Positions 14,973-22,259 of a stretch of DNA of 46,783 nucleotides are shown here, one piece after another. The notes beneath the pieces were generated by a model. That model searched no databases. It worked only from the letters and a program-made list of their open reading frames with translations, and had not been told where the DNA came from. The position numbers and the translations under genes were made by a program. Source of the stretch: Clostridia bacterium. Its GTDB lineage: Bacteria > Bacillota_A > Clostridia > Christensenellales > Aristaeellaceae. The stretch lies in assembly GCA_017509065.1 (NCBI GenBank), contig JAFWQM010000211.1:1-46783 (forward strand). The letters are read 5' to 3'. How positions within the stretch are numbered: the stretch's first letter is position 1; every line of letters begins with the position of its first letter.

Positions 14973-15785
14973 TCATTTTCCCCCGTTTCTGATTTTCTCG
15001 AGCGCGCTTCTGTTCTGCAGAATCAGCACGATGGCGGTGATGGTGAAGGTGATCAGCATGATGACCACGAACACCGCGGAGGATTCCGTGCTGGACCGCT
15101 TCATCGCCTGGTAAAGGAATTTCTGCATGTTGTTCACATTGGAGCTGGACAGGTTGCGGATGATGACGTAATCGCCGAACAGCAGGCCCACGGCCAGGAG
15201 GCTGGAAACCGTGATGCCGGTGATGATGTTGGGCACGATCACCTTGAAGAACGCTTTCAGCTTGCTGTCACCCAGCATCTCAGCCGCTTCCAGCAGGGTG
15301 TTCATTTTGATGGCGCGCATGCCGTTTCGGATACCGTTGTAGATGTGGGGCAGGATGATGATGCAGTACGCGCCGATCAGCATGACCATGCGCTCGCCCA
15401 GCACGCCGCCGCCCTTGGCGTACAGGCTCAGGATCGAAACAGACAGGATGACGCCCTGGATGGTATAGGGAATCATGCACAGCAGCTGCACATACTTTTC
15501 CAGTTTCGGAAAATACACCGTCACCGCGAACAGCGCCAGCAGCATCATTAAAATAGTGATGACGATGGGCACCGCGCACACGATCACCGTTTGGTACATG
15601 GAGGTCAGGAAAGCGGGATCAGAAAAAATCTTCTGATAATTCGCCAGGGTAAACCCGTGGGGCACAATGCCCGTCCAATCCTCAAAAAGCGAATAAATAA
15701 TGGTCGCCAGCAGGGGAATGATCAGCCAGACGATAACGATTGCCATGACGATATTCGCCGACGCTTTTCCTTTTTTCATGTGCAA
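14973..15785 (-). CDS. ABC transporter permease, second subunit
   Basis: A 270-residue inner-membrane permease of the PotC/PhnV-like class. The first membrane helix is at about residues 10-32, and several more follow. The EAA loop that contacts the ATPase is visible as EAAEMLGDSKLKAFFKVIVP. It ends next to the first permease gene with no gap, suggesting translational coupling. The substrate is not known. Confidence 0.92.
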   Translation of the reverse strand: MHMKKGKASANIVMAIVIVWLIIPLLATIIYSLFEDWTGIVPHGFTLANYQKIFSDPAFLTSMYQTVIVCAVPIVITILMMLLALFAVTVYFPKLEKYVQLLCMIPYTIQGVILSVSILSLYAKGGGVLGERMVMLIGAYCIIILPHIYNGIRNGMRAIKMNTLLEAAEMLGDSKLKAFFKVIVPNIITGITVSSLLAVGLLFGDYVIIRNLSSSNVNNMQKFLYQAMKRSSTESSAVFVVIMLITFTITAIVLILQNRSALEKIRNGGK

Positions 15786-16670
15786 TCACCTGCTTTCCCA
15801 TTTGGTCAGCTTCCGCGTGATATAGTTGTTGATCAGGATCACGACGCACATGATCAGCATCATCACCACGGAAAGCGCCGCGCCGAGCTTCGGCTTGGTC
15901 CGGATATCGCCGACGAAGGACGCGGAAATATTGATCGGCAGCAGGGAGAAATTGTTCATCAGCAGCGCGTAGGCCGTCGCGTAGGCGCACAGGGCGTTGG
16001 CGAACAGCACGCTGATGGTGGAAAACAGGCTGGGCAGCAGCACCGGAACGCCCACGTGCATCCAGAAATGGGTATTGGTTCCGCCCAGCAGCATATTGGC
16101 TTCGTTCCACTCCTGACGGATGCCGTTGAACGCCGGAATCAGCAGCAGCGTGGACAGCGGAATCTGGAAATAAATATACATCATCGTAAGGCCGCTGCTG
16201 GTATACAGGTCGAAGTTCTGGATGAATTCAATGCCGTAGGTGCTGGCGATTTGCTTGAGCACACCGGCGTTGCCCAGGATGATCATATAGGCGAAGGCCA
16301 GGGGAACGCCCGCGAAATTGGAGGTCATGTTGAGCACGGTCAAAAAAACGTTGCGGAATTTGCCCCGCGAAGTATGCGCAGCCCGTGCGCCGAGAAACGC
16401 GATCACGATGCCGAAGGCCGTGGAGATCGCCGTGATTTTCAAGCTGTTCAGAATGGCTTTCGTGTAGCTGAGGGTGGTAAATATTTTGGTATAGTTGTCA
16501 AAGGTAAAGCGCACGCTGGGGTCCTTATCGAGGCCAAAGCTGTCCACCGCCAGCATGATCAGCGGCAGCAGCTCATAGAGGAGCACCACCAAAAGAAAGG
16601 GGAGCAGCGCCAGCAGATAGATGTATTTACTGTTTGAGCAGCCTGCCCGTTTTGATTTTTGCAGTTCCAT
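15786..16670 (-). CDS. ABC transporter permease, first subunit
   Basis: A 294-residue permease of the PotB/PhnU-like class, with an N-terminal helix (YLLALLPFLLVVLLYELLPL) and an EAA loop around NEANMLLGGTNTHFWMHVGVP. The start MELQKSKRAG at 16670 is chosen because GGAGAG lies about 7 bases upstream. Longer starts at 16685 or 16727 would run into repeat copy E. It is separated from the binding-protein gene by that repeat and a terminator, so it is likely expressed at a lower level. Confidence 0.9.
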   Translation of the reverse strand: MELQKSKRAGCSNSKYIYLLALLPFLLVVLLYELLPLIMLAVDSFGLDKDPSVRFTFDNYTKIFTTLSYTKAILNSLKITAISTAFGIVIAFLGARAAHTSRGKFRNVFLTVLNMTSNFAGVPLAFAYMIILGNAGVLKQIASTYGIEFIQNFDLYTSSGLTMMYIYFQIPLSTLLLIPAFNGIRQEWNEANMLLGGTNTHFWMHVGVPVLLPSLFSTISVLFANALCAYATAYALLMNNFSLLPINISASFVGDIRTKPKLGAALSVVMMLIMCVVILINNYITRKLTKWESR

Positions 16671-16687
16671 AGGTTTTCTCTCCATCC

Positions 16688-16831
16688 TAACCTGAATAAA
16701 ACGGAAAAGTTTTCTGGGGGAAACCATTCTTTGGAGGCCAAAGAATGGTTTCCCCCAGACCCCCTTCCAAGAAAGCCAGAAGGGGTTCTGGACTTTTTGC
16801 CATTTTGCGAAAACTTTAACTTATAAGTGCC
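16688..16831. repeat. palindromic intergenic repeat, copy E
   Basis: The core at 16713-16759 has perfect 22-base arms around AGG. The flank CCTAACCTGAATAAAACGG, the tail GACCCCCTTCCAAGAAAGCC and the distal ACTTTTTGCCATTTTGCGAA match copy A almost throughout. This defines a full element of about 145 bases. It lies between the binding-protein and permease genes. Confidence 0.92.
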
Positions 16832-16833
16832 CT

Positions 16834-16869
16834 AAAAAACCGGGGGCGCACTTTTTGGAGTACGCCCCC
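16834..16869 (-). terminator. intrinsic terminator between binding protein and permeases
   Basis: On the minus strand GGGGGCG (16863-16869) pairs with CGCCCCC (16842-16848) and is followed by GG and six T. It lies directly after the binding-protein stop. Partial read-through would give more binding protein than permease, a common arrangement. Confidence 0.85.
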
Positions 16870-16893
16870 TCAGGCAATCAGAGAATCAAAGCA

Positions 16894-17955
16894 TCAATCC
16901 AGCAGCGGGATAATGTTCTCAGCCCACCATTCGGAGATTTCGGCGCAGACTTCAGCGTACTGGGCGGCGTCGGAGATGCCGACAGCATTGGCGTAGGTCG
17001 CGGGATCGAAGGTGTTGGCAATGATGTCGGCGGGGATTTCCACGTTGGTGCGGGTAGGAACAGCGCCGGACTTGGCCAGGTTGATCTGCCCGGCGTCGGA
17101 GAAGATATACTCGCGGGCCAGGGCGGCGGCGAAGGGCGTGTCGCTGTTCTTGCTGATGACGCTGGCATAGCCCACCAGGATCGCGCCGTCAGAGGGAATG
17201 CCCACGGTGATGTTGTAGTTGGGGGTTTCGTCGCGGTAGGTCAGCACGTTGTAGCTCCAGCTTACGCCGCACTCTACTTCACCGGCCTGGATGCGGGCCA
17301 GCAGGATGTCGCCCTTGTCGATGCGGCCGGCCTTGGCCATCTCGGTCCAGAAGTCGAAAGCGGGCTGCAGGTTATCCAGGCCGCCGCCGAAAGCGAAAGC
17401 GGTAGCGACCACAACGCCCTGGCCGGTCGCGCCGCCCACCACGTCGCCGATGGTCAGCTTGTAGGTGCCCTCACGGACATCCTGCCAGCTGGTGGGCATC
17501 TTCTGGCCGTTCGCCAGATCGTTGTTGAAGATGAAGCTGGTGCAGCCGGTATAGGCGATCATCCATTTGCCGTCCTCGCCCTTGGCCCAGTCGGGAACGC
17601 TGTCCCAATAGCTGGTCTTGTAGCCCTGCACCAGGTCGGCATCGATGGCTTGCTGAGTGAAGGCCAGGCCCACGTCGCCGATGTCGCGGGTGCTGTCGTT
17701 GGCGAACATGTTCAGCTCTTCAGCGCTGCTCATATCGTCGTCGGTATGGGCAATGCCGTAGGTTTCGGTCAGACCCTTCCAGCTGTCGCCCCAGTTGGCC
17801 CAGCTGTCCGGCATGCCGACGGATTCCACGTGGCCTTCTTCTTTGGCCTTTTCAATGATCTCATCCAGCGTATAGCTGTTCAGATCGGCAGCCATCGCGC
17901 TGCACACGGTCAGCAGCATGGCAAGCGCCAGGAATACGGATACAAGTTTCTTCAT
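16894..17955 (-). CDS. ABC transporter extracellular solute-binding protein
   Basis: A 353-residue secreted binding protein. The signal peptide is MKKLVSVFLALAMLLTVCSA with AMA/ADL as likely cleavage; the cysteine near its end could also make it a lipoprotein. The mature part is a two-lobe type (SPNN.. absent; TGCTSFIFNNDLANGQKMP, WQDVREGTYKLTIGD, VPTRTNVEIPADI) seen in iron, polyamine and aminoethylphosphonate importers. The start at 17955 has GGAGGA 6-8 bases upstream. The neighbouring microcompartment operon raises the idea of an ethanolamine-related substrate, without direct evidence. Confidence 0.9.
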   Translation of the reverse strand: MKKLVSVFLALAMLLTVCSAMAADLNSYTLDEIIEKAKEEGHVESVGMPDSWANWGDSWKGLTETYGIAHTDDDMSSAEELNMFANDSTRDIGDVGLAFTQQAIDADLVQGYKTSYWDSVPDWAKGEDGKWMIAYTGCTSFIFNNDLANGQKMPTSWQDVREGTYKLTIGDVVGGATGQGVVVATAFAFGGGLDNLQPAFDFWTEMAKAGRIDKGDILLARIQAGEVECGVSWSYNVLTYRDETPNYNITVGIPSDGAILVGYASVISKNSDTPFAAALAREYIFSDAGQINLAKSGAVPTRTNVEIPADIIANTFDPATYANAVGISDAAQYAEVCAEISEWWAENIIPLLD

Positions 17956-17980
17956 GTTTTTTCCTCCTGCTTTTTTGTTT

Positions 17981-17997
17981 CCACATATACGATGTGG
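17981..17997. promoter_or_regulatory. leader dyad CCACAT-5-ATGTGG
   Basis: A perfect 6+6 inverted repeat lies between the promoter and the ribosome site of the binding-protein gene. It could be an operator or a small leader hairpin. Only one copy is seen. Confidence 0.4.
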
Positions 17998-18012
17998 CTT
18001 TTTCTGTATCAT

Positions 18013-18041
18013 ATTATACAGCATGGAACCCAAAAAGTCAA
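18013..18041 (-). promoter_or_regulatory. SigA-type promoter of the ABC transporter operon
   Basis: TTGACT (18036-18041), a 17-base spacer, and TATAAT (18013-18018) on the minus strand, about 60 bases before the binding-protein start. Confidence 0.85.
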
Positions 18042-18104
18042 ACGATATATTGAAAAAGTAGGAGGCGCGGGCAGGGCTGAAGATGAGTCTCCGCGTATTC
18101 ATTC

Positions 18105-19070
18105 TTATACTGTTTTTTTGTGCTGAAGCCAAATCTGCCAGGACAGGGAAAACAGCGCATACAGGGCAATCGTGATCAATGCGATACTGATGAGGTCATG
18201 CTCCAAAAAGAAACTCGGCGTATGGATGCCTTTGATCAGGAAATGCGCAATGACGTAAGACACAGGGGCAAAGAACAATTGACGAAGAATCCAGCTGTAA
18301 TCCCATTTTCTGAAAACCACCCAGGCCAGGCCGCATAACACTGCCAATGCCGCAGCGATCATCAAGTAATACGACAGCGCCAGGCGCGGAAGGATTTCTG
18401 CCCCGCCGTTCAGAGGGGTTCCCCACAGCAGTTTCTGCGGCTGTTCAAATCCATAGATCAGTCGATCAGGCACAGGATAGTAGGTCAGTTCGTAATATGA
18501 CTGTGCCTGACGACCGGAGCCTTGATTCGTGCTGACTGCCTGCATGACGACGGTTGTTGTGCCGTCATCCTCAACAATCACATGTTCATGGAACCCGTTG
18601 ATAATACTGCTTACATTCAAAATCAGCGCTTCACCGGTATATTCATCAGAAGCAGGGACTGCTGTCGGCGTGGGTTCAGCTTCATCGGCTTCTGAAAAAA
18701 GTCCATCGGCGGCCTCCCCATCCGCAGGATGGATGGTTTCGACGCGGGATACTTCAATCAGGCCTTCCTGCCATGGGACAAATTTCATGCTCGCAGCATG
18801 ACAGAAGTATGTATACAGTCCGACAAAAACAATCAAAGCAGCAAGAATGGCAGCATACCAACGGCGCTTTCGTATTTGCCTCTTCAAAGCCATGAGCGGT
18901 TTTTCGGATTCGACGGGAGAAACGGTTTTTGTTTCAATTTCAGCCAGTTTCTGACGGCATTCCGCGCATCCTTCCAGATGTTCTTCAACCATTTTTGTCG
19001 TTTCGTCTTCCGTAATCTTCTCCGCATACAGGGGAAGAAGATCTCTGACAACAGCGCAAGGCAGTTTCAT
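18105..19070 (-). CDS. anti-sigma factor with zinc-finger and membrane segments
   Basis: A 321-residue membrane protein. The N-terminal zf-HC2-type segment (about residues 1-45) has CAVVRDLLPLYAEKI and VEEHLEGCAECRQKL, an HxxxCxxC zinc site that holds the sigma factor. A first membrane helix (AAILAALIVFVGLYTYF) follows, then an extracytoplasmic domain (about 95-215), and further helices near the C-terminus (YYLMIAAALAVLCGLAWVVF and two more). The start at 19070 overlaps the sigma stop by 4 bases; a longer frame lacks support. It presumably restrains the ECF sigma encoded upstream until an envelope signal arrives. Confidence 0.88.
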   Translation of the reverse strand: MKLPCAVVRDLLPLYAEKITEDETTKMVEEHLEGCAECRQKLAEIETKTVSPVESEKPLMALKRQIRKRRWYAAILAALIVFVGLYTYFCHAASMKFVPWQEGLIEVSRVETIHPADGEAADGLFSEADEAEPTPTAVPASDEYTGEALILNVSSIINGFHEHVIVEDDGTTTVVMQAVSTNQGSGRQAQSYYELTYYPVPDRLIYGFEQPQKLLWGTPLNGGAEILPRLALSYYLMIAAALAVLCGLAWVVFRKWDYSWILRQLFFAPVSYVIAHFLIKGIHTPSFFLEHDLISIALITIALYALFSLSWQIWLQHKKTV

Positions 19071-19558
19071 GGCTGCACCTCCATTTCTTCTTTGATCCTG
19101 GCACGGGCACGGTGATAAACCACGCAGGCCCAATTCTCAGATTTGCCGAACAGTTCCCCAATGTCCCGGAAACTAAGCTGTCCCAAAGTCCGTAAGGTGA
19201 AAACCTCCCTGTATGGCTCATCCAGACGGTGAAGCAGCCGATAGATGCGCATGCTTTCATCCTGACGCATGATGGATTCTTCCGGGCCTATGGCGGGATC
19301 GGGAAGAATCGCTGCCTCGTCAATTGGCTGCGCCTTTTTCTTCCGCCGCTCAGAGAGCCATAGATTTCTGGCAATCGCGCACAGCCAGCTTTTCAAACTG
19401 CTGTCTCCGCGAAACTGATCCAATGATCGCAGCGCTTTGAAAAAGGTTTCCTGGGTGATTTCTTGGGCGGCATGGGGATCCCGTGAAAGGGAGAGCGCAT
19501 AACGATATACCGGGTCAAAGTAAGTTTGATAGATCTGATCAAACGAATTGCTTTCCAT
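19067..19558 (-). CDS. ECF-type RNA polymerase sigma factor
   Basis: A 163-residue sigma-70 family extracytoplasmic-function factor. Region 2 is seen in FDPVYRYALSLSRDPHAAQEITQETF and the WLCAIARNLW segment; region 4 in REVFTLRTLGQLSFRDIGELF and SENWACVVYHRARAR. The start at 19558 has AAAGGAGGG upstream, so the longer reading from 19579 is rejected. It is co-transcribed with its anti-sigma factor. Confidence 0.93.
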   Translation of the reverse strand: MESNSFDQIYQTYFDPVYRYALSLSRDPHAAQEITQETFFKALRSLDQFRGDSSLKSWLCAIARNLWLSERRKKKAQPIDEAAILPDPAIGPEESIMRQDESMRIYRLLHRLDEPYREVFTLRTLGQLSFRDIGELFGKSENWACVVYHRARARIKEEMEVQP

Positions 19559-19586
19559 CGGTTTGCTCCCTCCTTTCACTCTGTTT

Positions 19587-19612
19587 GACGCAGGTCAGAA
19601 GAAAATCTTACA
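19587..19612 (-). promoter_or_regulatory. possible ECF-type autoregulated promoter
   Basis: On the minus strand TGTAAG (19607-19612), a 16-base spacer and CGTC (19587-19590) fit the general ECF layout of a TGTAA/TGAAAC-like -35 and CGTC -10. It lies about 30 bases before the sigma start, leaving a short leader. Self-activation is typical for ECF factors but is inferred here. Confidence 0.45.
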
Positions 19613-19822
19613 AAAACCTGAAAATATTTTTCGGGGCGGTTTTTCCGATTTCCTCCATGCATGAGAGTTTACTTCTCATATTCTCATGTTTTTCTAATCA
19701 TTTTCCTCCTGGTGTTTTCATTTTCCGGGTTTATTCTGTAACCGTTCCAAGGGAGAGCAGAAAAACTTCTCCCGGGGAAGCACAGAAAAGAAACAGGCTT
19801 CAACGCCAAGGAGGAAATAAAA

Positions 19823-20314
19823 ATGGATCATTATGAAATGGTAGAAAACCTGCGGACCAAGGCCAGCGTCACCTACGAAGAAGCGAAAACCGCCCTGGAA
19901 GCCAGCGATTGGGACATGCTGGACGCGCTGGTGCTGCTGGAAAGCGAAGGAAAGGTGAACGACGTTCCCGAATTTACCACCAAGGAAAAGGTCGATGAGA
20001 CCCGGCCATCTGTCCGCAATGGGAAGGGGAGCCTGTCCAAACTGGGAGCCTGGATCAGGAAGATGTTCGCCCTTGGCAACAAAAACCAGTTCGTCATCAA
20101 CCGCAAAGGCAATGAGATGGTGTCCATGCCCATCACCGTGATGATTCTTCTGACGGTTCTGGTCTGGCCCTTCTCTCTGATCCTGCTGTTCGTAGGGCTC
20201 TTCCTGGGCACCCGGTATTCCTTCCGCGGCCCGGATATCAACACCGCAGTCAATGATTTTGTGAACAAAGCGCAGGAAAAGACGGCTATGGTGGTCGAGG
20301 CCCAGGTGGAATAA
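19823..20314 (+). CDS. DUF4342-like small membrane protein with UBA-like N-terminus
   Basis: A 163-residue protein. Residues 1-45 (VENLRTKASVTYEEAKTALEAS then WDMLDALVLLESEGKV) form a UBA/TS-N-like three-helix segment. A basic linker follows, then one hydrophobic segment (VMILLTVLVWPFSLILLFVGLFLG, about 110-133), and a short cytoplasmic tail. AGGAGG is present before the start. Proteins of this layout are often near envelope-stress genes, and this one is divergent from the ECF sigma. The function is not known. Confidence 0.75.
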   Translation: MDHYEMVENLRTKASVTYEEAKTALEASDWDMLDALVLLESEGKVNDVPEFTTKEKVDETRPSVRNGKGSLSKLGAWIRKMFALGNKNQFVINRKGNEMVSMPITVMILLTVLVWPFSLILLFVGLFLGTRYSFRGPDINTAVNDFVNKAQEKTAMVVEAQVE

Positions 20315-20343
20315 TTGACAAAAACGCCCCTCCCCCTTATAAT
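20315..20343 (+). promoter_or_regulatory. consensus SigA promoter of the GlsB-like gene
   Basis: TTGACA (20315-20320) begins right after the preceding stop codon, with a 17-base spacer and TATAAT (20338-20343). The following gene therefore has its own transcript. Confidence 0.88.
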
Positions 20344-20398
20344 TCTTTCGTGGAAAGGCGTTTGCCGGACTGCTGAAAACACAAAGGAGTGAAATGAA

Positions 20399-20644
20399 AT
20401 GCTGCTTCATCTGTTAGCATCACTGATTATCGGGGCTCTGTCCGGAGCGGTAGCCAACAGGATCATGAATGGCAATCCAAAAAGCTTTTTCCAGAACGCG
20501 CTGCTCGGTATTGTCGGCGGTCTCGTCGGCGGATTCCTGGGAGACCTTCTCGGAATAGGCGGCGGGGGCTGGCTTTCCAGCATCCTTCTCGCCATCGCGG
20601 GTTCCTGCCTGATCGTATGGGTTGCCAGAAAGATCGTGAAATAA
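20399..20644 (+). CDS. GlsB/YeaQ/YmgE-family membrane protein
   Basis: An 81-residue, glycine-rich, three-helix membrane protein of the transglycosylase-associated/stress-response family. It shows LLASLIIGALSGAVANRIM, FFQNALLGIVGGLVGGFLGDLLG, and a final helix ending VWVARKIVK. AAAGGAG lies upstream. The family is linked to general and envelope stress, but the molecular role is not settled. Confidence 0.88.
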   Translation: MLLHLLASLIIGALSGAVANRIMNGNPKSFFQNALLGIVGGLVGGFLGDLLGIGGGGWLSSILLAIAGSCLIVWVARKIVK

Positions 20645-20687
20645 CCGCTGCCATCAGGCCTTATACCTTTGTTTTCCGGATACTTGA

Positions 20688-20720
20688 GGAACTGCTTCAA
20701 ATAGGGGCGGTTCCTTTTTT
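20688..20720 (+). terminator. intrinsic terminator after GlsB-like gene
   Basis: GGAACTGC (20688-20695) pairs with GCGGTTCC (20707-20714, one G-T pair), followed by six T. Confidence 0.88.
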
Positions 20721-20740
20721 GGTACTGAAATGAAAAATGC

Positions 20741-21316
20741 TTACATAAAAGAACCGATCATCAAAAAAGACACGCCGATGATTCTGAAAATGTCGGCATA
20801 CCTATTATGGAGCACCTGCCAGTCTGCCTGGGAATGAAGCGATTTTTCTGTACGTATGCCCCATATGCTGCCAAACGGAACAGCAGGCAATATGCAACCG
20901 TATATCCACAGCACACAGCCAATGGCCATTACAGCAGTCAGCAGCCACGGAACCTGCGCGGAGCCGCCCTGAAACCAGCAATAATACAGATGGGCGATGG
21001 CGGCGGCGTCCAGAAGAAGAAAGCCCGGGTCTGCCAGCGCGAGAAAAGAAAGCGCGTTCATCCCCGGACTTGCCTGTGTTTCTCCGTCCTTCTGCTGTTC
21101 TTTACGCAGGCGCTTATCAGCCATGTATCCAAGCGCCATGAGCAGGAACACCCACAGCATCAGCGCCCAGCGGGGAACAGTGAAACCCGGCAGCGCTTCA
21201 ACCTGTTCAGGCAAACGGTGCAGGTTCAGCGCAGTCAGCAATATACCCATATATTTCGCCACGGGATAACAGAGGCGGAGGGTGGTTTCAAAGATATTCC
21301 TTTTTCCTTTCCTCAT
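20741..21316 (-). CDS. SdpI-like membrane protein
   Basis: A 191-residue membrane protein with about five hydrophobic segments (for example WALMLWVFLLMALGYMA and LLTAVMAIGCVLWIYGCIL). The C-terminal IWGIRTEKSLHSQADWQVLHNRYADIF resembles the GIRTxxTL...W...H signature of SdpI/YhfL-type proteins, which give immunity to or sense membrane-active peptides in Bacillus. It overlaps the GntR gene stop by 4 bases, so the two are coupled. A true SdpI role is only a suggestion. Confidence 0.65.
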   Translation of the reverse strand: MRKGKRNIFETTLRLCYPVAKYMGILLTALNLHRLPEQVEALPGFTVPRWALMLWVFLLMALGYMADKRLRKEQQKDGETQASPGMNALSFLALADPGFLLLDAAAIAHLYYCWFQGGSAQVPWLLTAVMAIGCVLWIYGCILPAVPFGSIWGIRTEKSLHSQADWQVLHNRYADIFRIIGVSFLMIGSFM

Positions 21317-22017
21317 GGCTTTTCATCTCCAAGCGGCTCGAAATAAGAAGCATAGGTCGTATACAAGTGTGGACCCAACCGCCGCACGCCGCCGTACAGG
21401 TGCCTTTTCAGCAGCGGCTCGATCTGAGAGGCGTCCCCGTTTTCAATCAGGCGCAATATGGAAGCGTGCTCTTCCATTACATCCGGCACGTTGCCGCCCG
21501 CCAGGATGTCGAGCATACAGAAGCGGGTGTAGCTGGACTGGGGGCTGGAAAGCCGCTTCCATAAAAAAGACAGATTCATCCGGCGAAACCATTCACTGTG
21601 CATGCCCAAGTCAGCCCGGAGAAACGAATCAATTTGAAAATCATCTGTGCCATAGTCAGCGGCGGCTTTTTCCATCTGAGCGTATAAATACCGGACCTTT
21701 TCCACGTCCGTAGGCGTGCGCACCGCAATATAGTCCCGCAGCACCATGCTTTCCACGGCCACGCGCTCATAGATCAGCTGGTTGATGGTATCCAGACTCA
21801 GCTTCGTCACCAGGCTGCCCCGCTTCGCCTCAATCTGCACCAGCCCGTTTTCCCGCAGGCGCTGCAATAAACTGCGCACAGGGGTTCGGGACAGGGAAAA
21901 ACGCTGGCATAAATAGTTTTCGCTGATGATCTCCCCAGGCTTCCATTGAAAATGAAGGATTTCGTTTTCCAGCAGCCGGTACTGCTGTTCATGATCCAAA
22001 GCAGCCGTTTCACTCAT
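21313..22017 (-). CDS. GntR-family (FCD-type) transcriptional regulator
   Basis: A 234-residue regulator. The winged helix (about residues 10-75) shows LENEILHFQWKPGEIISENYL, FSLSRTPVRSLLQRL, ENGLVQIEAKRGSLV. The C-terminal all-helical ligand domain (about 80-225) carries FLRADLGMHSEWF and the EEHASILRLIENGD segment with a metal-binding-type histidine, as in FCD domains. It is divergent from the TRAP transporter, with two identical TGTATACA sites in the shared region, so it probably represses the transporter in response to its organic-acid substrate. Confidence 0.9.
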   Translation of the reverse strand: MSETAALDHEQQYRLLENEILHFQWKPGEIISENYLCQRFSLSRTPVRSLLQRLRENGLVQIEAKRGSLVTKLSLDTINQLIYERVAVESMVLRDYIAVRTPTDVEKVRYLYAQMEKAAADYGTDDFQIDSFLRADLGMHSEWFRRMNLSFLWKRLSSPQSSYTRFCMLDILAGGNVPDVMEEHASILRLIENGDASQIEPLLKRHLYGGVRRLGPHLYTTYASYFEPLGDEKP

Positions 22018-22054
22018 GGATGAAAACGCCTCCTGATCCTAATGCTTTTTCTTT

Positions 22055-22083
22055 ATTCTACCGGAACAAGATGGAAAAGTCAA
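22055..22083 (-). promoter_or_regulatory. SigA-type promoter of the GntR gene
   Basis: TTGACT (22078-22083), 17-base spacer, TAGAAT (22055-22060) on the minus strand. An operator-like TGTATACA lies 6 bases upstream of the -35. Confidence 0.78.
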
Positions 22084-22089
22084 GTTATA

Positions 22090-22097
22090 TGTATACA
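22090..22097. promoter_or_regulatory. GntR operator candidate 1
   Basis: The palindrome TGTATACA, extended as ATGTATACAAG, is the type of site bound by FCD-class GntR regulators. It lies just upstream of the GntR promoter. Confidence 0.6.
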
Positions 22098-22178
22098 AGT
22101 TTGAAAAGAATTTAACTGCATACTGTGCATTTGTATAAATTGGCATGATAAAATACAAAAGAAAAAGCAAAAAAGGAC

Positions 22179-22207
22179 TTGAAAAGGGATAAAAGCTGTG
22201 ATATGAT
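22179..22207 (+). promoter_or_regulatory. SigA-type promoter of the TRAP operon
   Basis: TTGAAA (22179-22184), 17-base spacer, TATGAT (22202-22207), about 50 bases before dctP. The -10 box touches operator candidate 2. Confidence 0.78.
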
Positions 22208-22214
22208 GTATACA
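22207..22214. promoter_or_regulatory. GntR operator candidate 2
   Basis: A second TGTATACA, extended as ATGTATACAAG on the same strand as site 1 and 117 bases from it. It covers the transcription start region of the TRAP operon, a position suited to repression. Confidence 0.65.
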
Positions 22215-22259
22215 AGAAACGCGAGATAAAGCGTGTAATGATGAAGGAGGTTCTCTTCC

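Noticed and set aside
13704..15551. 615-codon plus-strand frame
   Set aside because: It is antisense to the ABC ATPase and permease genes, rich in His, Gln and Arg as expected for a shadow of a GC-rich gene.
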